This document shows, one piece after another, positions 59,640-64,000 of a stretch of DNA of 64,000 bases (within the stretch, counting starts at the first letter, position 1; each line of letters opens with the position of its first letter). The DNA lies in NCBI RefSeq assembly GCF_000231405.2, contig NZ_CP007032.1, forward strand, positions 1,736,001-1,800,000, in the 5' to 3' direction. The position numbers and the translations under genes are program-made. The notes under the pieces were generated by a model. It did no database searches. It worked only from the letters and a program-made list of their open reading frames with translations, and had not been told where the DNA came from. The DNA is from Desulfitobacterium metallireducens DSM 15288. Its GTDB lineage: Bacteria > Bacillota > Desulfitobacteriia > Desulfitobacteriales > Desulfitobacteriaceae.

Positions 59640-62510
59640 TTATTTAACAAACATGTTTAATAATCCATCTCCATACACCTGAAATAATACTTCCAGAGTT
59701 ATTGACTCAATTCCACTTCTCTTGTCAATTTCTCCATTCTTTTTTACTGAATTTAAACACATTTTCATAACACCATATAAATCCGCTTTTGTTAGTTTTA
59801 TATACAATATATTATTTACGACTTCTTTTTTAACAGACCTTATTTTTTCCAATTTATCCTTGGCAGCTAAATCACAATCTAATTTATAGGCTTTAATTTT
59901 TTTATCTAGATTTTTAATATTTTTTACAACATAGGAAACAACTTCGTCATTAGCTTTATGCTTATTTTTTTTGACCAATTTTATAACTTGGGTTGTGCCA
60001 ATCTTTTTACCATTTTTAACTTTATCCATTTCCTCTTCTAACCAGTCCATAGGGGTATCCATCTTTATATATATCTTCTCTTCCCATTCCTTTTGGATTT
60101 TATCATTCACTTTTAATAATTTAACTAAATCTTTGTTTTCCTTATCCAAGTCTTTAATATCTATTCCATTATCGGCACAATATTTTAATATTATCGGTTG
60201 ATCCAGGTCTTTCCTATGCTTTTTATTTGTTGCTTTTCTTTGTTTTTTAGAAGCATTATCCCCAATGAATTTAAAGAAATATGGTTTGATTCTTCTACTA
60301 TCATATTTCTTGAGTTCTTCATATTTTACCGAAATTCTACTTTTGACTTCATCGATTTCATTTCCTTTTGCTATAGTTAATTCTTGCTTTAAGGTTTCAA
60401 TTTCTGATTTAATCTGGATTACCTTCTCATTATCAACCAACTTTAACCCTTTTTTCATTCTCTCTAATTCTTTAGGAACATTAAGCTTCTCAAATTGTTT
60501 TTTGGCTTTATCAATCTCACATTGACTCATAGAACTAAGTCTACTAGTCTTTTGGTACAATTCATATAATTCTTCTTCTGTTGCTTCCTTATTGTATTTT
60601 AGATGATTGTACAACGAATTGATTTCTTGGCTGAGATTAATTACAGAGCCAATATAGTTTTTTGAAATTTTATGGTCAATATCGCTCATTTTTTGACCTG
60701 TTAATTCAGCATTATTACTGCCTGTGTTCTCTATCTTATTGATTGGAATAGGAGTTGCTTCTTTATCTATCATCTTACAAGCATCAACAATGATTTTGTT
60801 TTTTGTCAGTAGGTTAGAATCTATGTCAAAATCTTCTCCTTGATATGTAGATAATATTGGATAATCAATAGAGTTTAGAAATACTATATTGGGCGTACAG
60901 TTGAAATACTCTTTTAAATCTTTAACTTCTTTATTAACCTGTATACCGATATTTGAAACATTGATATGTGGATTTCTAAATCCAATAATGTCATCACCAT
61001 CATCGAATCTACTACAGTACAATTCATTACCCTTTAACTCACTTGTACCATCAAATTGACTAACTGTAGCTTTTAATAGTTCAAATGGGTTCCCACAAGC
61101 TACACAGTAGTCTGACTCGATTTTGATCTTACCCTGTCTTACTTGAGTAATATAAGCATTGATATAGTTCCTTCTAAAATCTTTAAATACCTGTGTATTT
61201 TGAAATTGAGGATTAGTTTTAATTAACTCTAAAAAAGCTCCTGTAACATCTATATTCCTTCCAATATCTAATACATTGTCATTATCATCCTCTTCATTTG
61301 TATCATAATCTTCTCCAATTTCTTTGATTTCTTCTGAATATTGGTTAACTTCTTGTAAAAAGAAATCCAAATCATCTTTTAATCTATTTACATATTCAAT
61401 CTCTGGTTTAACTAAATCTGATATTTGCTCTGGCGTGAAGGGAATTGTGTTAATCATCTGGTAGCTTAAGCGATTGATTAACCCATTTTCAAAGTGTGAG
61501 GGTTTATCCGTTTTACATACTCCAAACGTCTCTCCACAATTATCTTTCCAATATTTTAACCATGCATCTTCTCCTTTATATCCATCTATTTTTAAGACTT
61601 CATTATTATATTTACTAAGTTTTATAGCACTAGGAGTAGTAATTAGTAAAATATCCTTGACCAAAATCTTATTACCATACATATCTTCAACTTCATATGT
61701 TTCATATTCCAAACAATTATCTTTACAATATTTTCTATAATACTTTTCAATGTAGCAACAGAACCCTGCACACTTCATATATCTGTTTCTGAGTAGAGCC
61801 ACTCCGCGGCCTTTAATAACTTCATTTTCATCAAAGATTTTAGAACTAAGTAAACCTTCACCATCCCAAATTGAATCCTTTTCTTTAGTAGGAATAGTCT
61901 CTGTTTTTAGTTCTCCATTTTCTAACCAGGTGTTACTCATAGTCCAGTTAAATTCACTTATATGATCATCTATCACTAAGATACTATTAGGATTGATTTT
62001 AACACACCCAATGATGCTTGAAAGAGGTAAACTTTCATACGCACGAATTCCTGCAATATCACAATCACTTTTAAATTCTAAACCCATTCTTGCCCAATCA
62101 ATGACATTTTTAATAGTTTCTAAAATAAATAGATTTTCTCCAATTCTGGCTTTGCCACTTGCTCTTTTAAAGTTGGTCATTAAATTACCATTAAATTTGA
62201 ATCCATCAATATAAGTCCAATCTCTTAATTGTTTAGTCGTTTTTTCTTCATTTGCTACTTTGTACTTTTTAGTATATTTAACATTAACAATGTCTAATGT
62301 ATATAGTTTTCCATCTACTTCTTTGATTTCAATACCTTCAAGTAATTCCTTATTTTCTACTAGTTCAAATGAATAATCTAATTTCCCATTTAACAATTTA
62401 TCTAAGTACTCATAATCAATTTCATAATTCTTAGTTTCACTATTATTAGCTTTATATAGCCAACATGCCTCAATATTTGGTATATATATTCCACTTTCTA
62501 AGTTGTTCAT
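59640..62510 (-). CDS. Predicted two-barrel RNA polymerase (YonO / crAss-phage / RdRP-like)
   Basis: A 956-aa protein with the ordered motif set of single-chain two-barrel polymerases. First barrel: IWDGEGLLSSKIF (215-227) and ALLRNRYMKCAGF (238-250, K246), like the DGxGL and R-x5-KG elements of eukaryotic RdRPs. Zinc-like cysteines CVACGNP and YCSRFDD follow. Second barrel: GFRNPHINVSNIG (510-522) and the catalytic loop YQGEDFDIDSNLL with D560, D562, D564, matching DxDGD with Gly to Ile. After it comes NYIGSVINLSQEIN and ELYQKTSRLSSMSQCEIDKAKKQFE, like the RdRP lineage's post-catalytic helices. It probably transcribes phage genes. The C-terminus is lysine-rich and helical. The assignment is by motif and order only. 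Confidence 0.8.
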   Translation of the reverse strand: MNNLESGIYIPNIEACWLYKANNSETKNYEIDYEYLDKLLNGKLDYSFELVENKELLEGIEIKEVDGKLYTLDIVNVKYTKKYKVANEEKTTKQLRDWTYIDGFKFNGNLMTNFKRASGKARIGENLFILETIKNVIDWARMGLEFKSDCDIAGIRAYESLPLSSIIGCVKINPNSILVIDDHISEFNWTMSNTWLENGELKTETIPTKEKDSIWDGEGLLSSKIFDENEVIKGRGVALLRNRYMKCAGFCCYIEKYYRKYCKDNCLEYETYEVEDMYGNKILVKDILLITTPSAIKLSKYNNEVLKIDGYKGEDAWLKYWKDNCGETFGVCKTDKPSHFENGLINRLSYQMINTIPFTPEQISDLVKPEIEYVNRLKDDLDFFLQEVNQYSEEIKEIGEDYDTNEEDDNDNVLDIGRNIDVTGAFLELIKTNPQFQNTQVFKDFRRNYINAYITQVRQGKIKIESDYCVACGNPFELLKATVSQFDGTSELKGNELYCSRFDDGDDIIGFRNPHINVSNIGIQVNKEVKDLKEYFNCTPNIVFLNSIDYPILSTYQGEDFDIDSNLLTKNKIIVDACKMIDKEATPIPINKIENTGSNNAELTGQKMSDIDHKISKNYIGSVINLSQEINSLYNHLKYNKEATEEELYELYQKTSRLSSMSQCEIDKAKKQFEKLNVPKELERMKKGLKLVDNEKVIQIKSEIETLKQELTIAKGNEIDEVKSRISVKYEELKKYDSRRIKPYFFKFIGDNASKKQRKATNKKHRKDLDQPIILKYCADNGIDIKDLDKENKDLVKLLKVNDKIQKEWEEKIYIKMDTPMDWLEEEMDKVKNGKKIGTTQVIKLVKKNKHKANDEVVSYVVKNIKNLDKKIKAYKLDCDLAAKDKLEKIRSVKKEVVNNILYIKLTKADLYGVMKMCLNSVKKNGEIDKRSGIESITLEVLFQVYGDGLLNMFVK

Positions 62511-62579
62511 TATCTATATATTCCATCCTCTCTTTATTAAACACACGATTCCCCACTCAGGGGATTTTACAATAAAATG

Positions 62580-63701
62580 TTAACCACTCAATACATGAAA
62601 TGGCATTTGATCATCATTATCCTCTTCTTCACATGCCCTATCAGCCTTAGCCTCATAACTCATATCAACATAAATCTGAGATAAAGACTTTCCTGGATTC
62701 TCTCTTTTAAGTCTTTCTTCTTCTAACTTTCGAACATTAACATCATTGTCATATTGCCATTTTTGTTTTTGTCGAAGTAGCTTTGACAACTCTTTTTTCT
62801 CGGTTTGAGTTATTTTACTATCCTCTTTCTTCTTTTGGAGTATATAGATTCTCAGGGAAACTGATCTTTTTTCATTAGCAGTAACTTCATTAACCTTTGA
62901 AGTAAAACTCCACCCTGCTTTTCTTTTCTGGCTCTTAAAAGCGGTAATACTATTATCTAATTCCGCTTCCCATCCGTCACGAAACAAGGTGTATGTAAAA
63001 TTAGCTTTTCTTCTAATAGGCTGCTGCCCATCTAATTTAAATATCATATCCCCTGCACACATGTATCGAATAAGATCTAACTCGACCAACCTATTAATAT
63101 ACTGCTTTAGCGTTGCCTGTGATTGGATAAAGATATCTTCTCCAATGGTTTCATAACTTGGATATGCCACTTCAGGTTTTCTTTCAGCCGGAGAAATATC
63201 ATTCGCATTTCTTTTAATCCGGCTCTTGATATTACAAAATAAATTAAGCAAATTGTATTTATCTAATTTTCCATGATCCGTATTTATAATCGTGTTAAAT
63301 TCAGAATCCAAAAGTCCAAAATACCTTTGCACATTACCATTGCCATTACGTTCATATATATCTAACCTTGCACTTACAAAATCATCTGCATTCAAAGATT
63401 CAATATCAATCTCACCACAGAACTCAATTAAAGAATTATCTTTCAATGCAATTAGAAAATCTCTGAAATATTTCCTTTCGTGACTCGGACTATTTTTAAT
63501 CTTTAGCAACCACAAAATCATATTGATAGAGAAATAGGCATAACCTCTCCTATTTTGAAGTTCTAATAAAGCATATAAATATGCTACAGTCCTTTTACCA
63601 AACATTTGAATATAGCTATTATTTAAAACACCATCAAGTGTTATATTTTGAACAACAATATTAGGTATCATTTTGTACTCAGGATCAACATTACTATCCA
63701 T
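62580..63701 (-). CDS. Candidate replication initiator (373 aa)
   Basis: The N-terminal half (GKRTVAYLYALLELQNRRGYAYFSINMILWLLKI; QSQATLKQYINRLVELDLIRYM) looks like two winged-helix units, as in plasmid and phage initiators. The C-terminal part is charged and helical (TQTEKKELSKLLRQKQKWQYDNDVNVRKLEEERLKREN). GAGGAG precedes the ATG. Iteron-like repeats lie 200-300 bases upstream, supporting an origin-binding role. No helicase or primase gene is visible in the window. Confidence 0.6.
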   Translation of the reverse strand: MDSNVDPEYKMIPNIVVQNITLDGVLNNSYIQMFGKRTVAYLYALLELQNRRGYAYFSINMILWLLKIKNSPSHERKYFRDFLIALKDNSLIEFCGEIDIESLNADDFVSARLDIYERNGNGNVQRYFGLLDSEFNTIINTDHGKLDKYNLLNLFCNIKSRIKRNANDISPAERKPEVAYPSYETIGEDIFIQSQATLKQYINRLVELDLIRYMCAGDMIFKLDGQQPIRRKANFTYTLFRDGWEAELDNSITAFKSQKRKAGWSFTSKVNEVTANEKRSVSLRIYILQKKKEDSKITQTEKKELSKLLRQKQKWQYDNDVNVRKLEEERLKRENPGKSLSQIYVDMSYEAKADRACEEEDNDDQMPFHVLSG

Positions 63702-63795
63702 TTAAAACTCCTCTCAAAATACAATTTATTTATAGAAACAGAACAAAAAAGAAACCTTACCTTGCAAAAAACAAGAAAGCAAAGTAAAGATTCTT

Positions 63796-63816
63796 TTTTA
63801 GGGTTTATCCCTAAAA
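63796..63816. repeat. Inverted repeat upstream of the initiator gene
   Basis: TTTTAGGG (63796-63803) and CCCTAAAA (63809-63816), 8-bp stem with a 5-base loop. Could be an operator or terminator. The adjacent AT-rich stretch to 63890 contains TTATCTTGTTA twice (about 63852 and 63873). Confidence 0.5.
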
Positions 63817-63900
63817 TACAATACTTATTCTATTCTTATTAATTATTATTCTTATCTTGTTATATATTAGTATTATCTTGTTACACTTATCTGACGTTTA

Positions 63901-64000
63901 GAATCTCTACATTTTTTGCTTAAATACTTGAAGTGTTTGTAGAGAATCTCTACATTATTTGATTTTACACTTAAAGTGTTTGTAGAGAATCTCTACATTT
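63901..64000. repeat. Iteron-like tandem repeats (43-base period), continuing off the window
   Basis: The block CTTGAAGTGTTTGTAGAG then AATCTCTACATT recurs every 43 bases; TCTCTAC starts at 63904, 63947 and 63990. Each junction forms the palindrome TGTAGAGAATCTCTACA (from 63938 and 63981). The variant ACACTTAAAGTGT is a second palindrome in the unit. The array runs off the window, so the copy number is unknown. Candidate origin or repressor-operator array. Confidence 0.8.

Noticed and set aside
63901-64000. CRISPR array at the right edge
   Set aside because: The segments between the repeats are nearly identical rather than unique, and no cas gene is present; tandem iterons fit better.

Overview
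The window looks like a chromosome segment of an anaerobic, sulfate-reducer-type member of the Firmicutes, probably Desulfosporosinus or a close Desulfitobacteriaceae/Peptococcaceae relative. This rests on gene content (cobalamin salvage under a B12 riboswitch, hgcAB, yybP-ykoY leaders, HD-GYP and GGDEF proteins, CWB2/VanW surface protein) and is an inference. Positions 1-27.5 kb are host sequence of moderate GC; positions 27.7 kb to the right edge are a visibly AT-rich prophage that runs off the window.

Host part, left to right: a CNNM/CBS membrane protein cut by the left edge; a ParM-like actin with a ParR-like partner; an NRAMP metal transporter; a DUF815 ATPase; a cobalamin riboswitch with its terminator controlling cobT, then cobU and cobS; a GAF-GGDEF diguanylate cyclase; a TVP38-type membrane protein; a Tim44-like protein with PspA; a yybP-ykoY-type riboswitch on the minus strand with its own promoter and terminator but no recognisable metal gene behind it; a norC-norB pair overlapped by an acyl-ACP thioesterase; glycerate kinase; a second yybP-ykoY riboswitch in front of a TerC gene; the mercury-methylation pair hgcA-hgcB behind a GntR-like HTH gene; a CWB2/VanW surface protein; a yyaL-type thioredoxin-domain gene broken by an in-frame amber codon; and an HD-GYP protein. 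Corrinoid salvage and the corrinoid protein HgcA lie 11 kb apart.

The prophage begins at a tRNA 3' end (27.70 kb, minus strand) next to a tyrosine integrase and an excisionase-like gene. Nearly all genes read right to left. From the right: iteron-like repeats and a candidate replication initiator; a 956-residue protein with the motif set of two-barrel RNA polymerases (YonO/crAss-phage/eukaryotic RdRP group); a Cro-like gene and a possible small RNA; HNH and RuvC-like nucleases; several small genes; a HEPN-domain protein; small and large terminase with a second tyrosine recombinase between them; portal, scaffold, capsid, adaptor and nozzle-like genes; tail fibres; internal virion/ejection-like proteins; and a lysis cassette (amidase, XhlA-like, holin-like). 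The order and the absence of a tape-measure/tail-tube set suggest a short-tailed (podovirus-type) particle.

The prophage is decaying. An IS21-family element (34660-37291) splits the large ejection-like gene and an IS110-family element (47550-49351) splits the portal gene; removing each element restores one uninterrupted reading frame. A tail-fibre gene carries an in-frame TGA, and a GLUG-repeat fibre gene appears frameshifted. The IS110 element holds, downstream of its transposase, a 12-base copy of the left target flank and a 7-base complement of the right target flank on either side of a small stem, as expected for the target-binding loop of a bridge RNA. The most notable items are the phage RNA polymerase, the readable bridge-RNA guides, hgcAB, and the orphan riboswitch.
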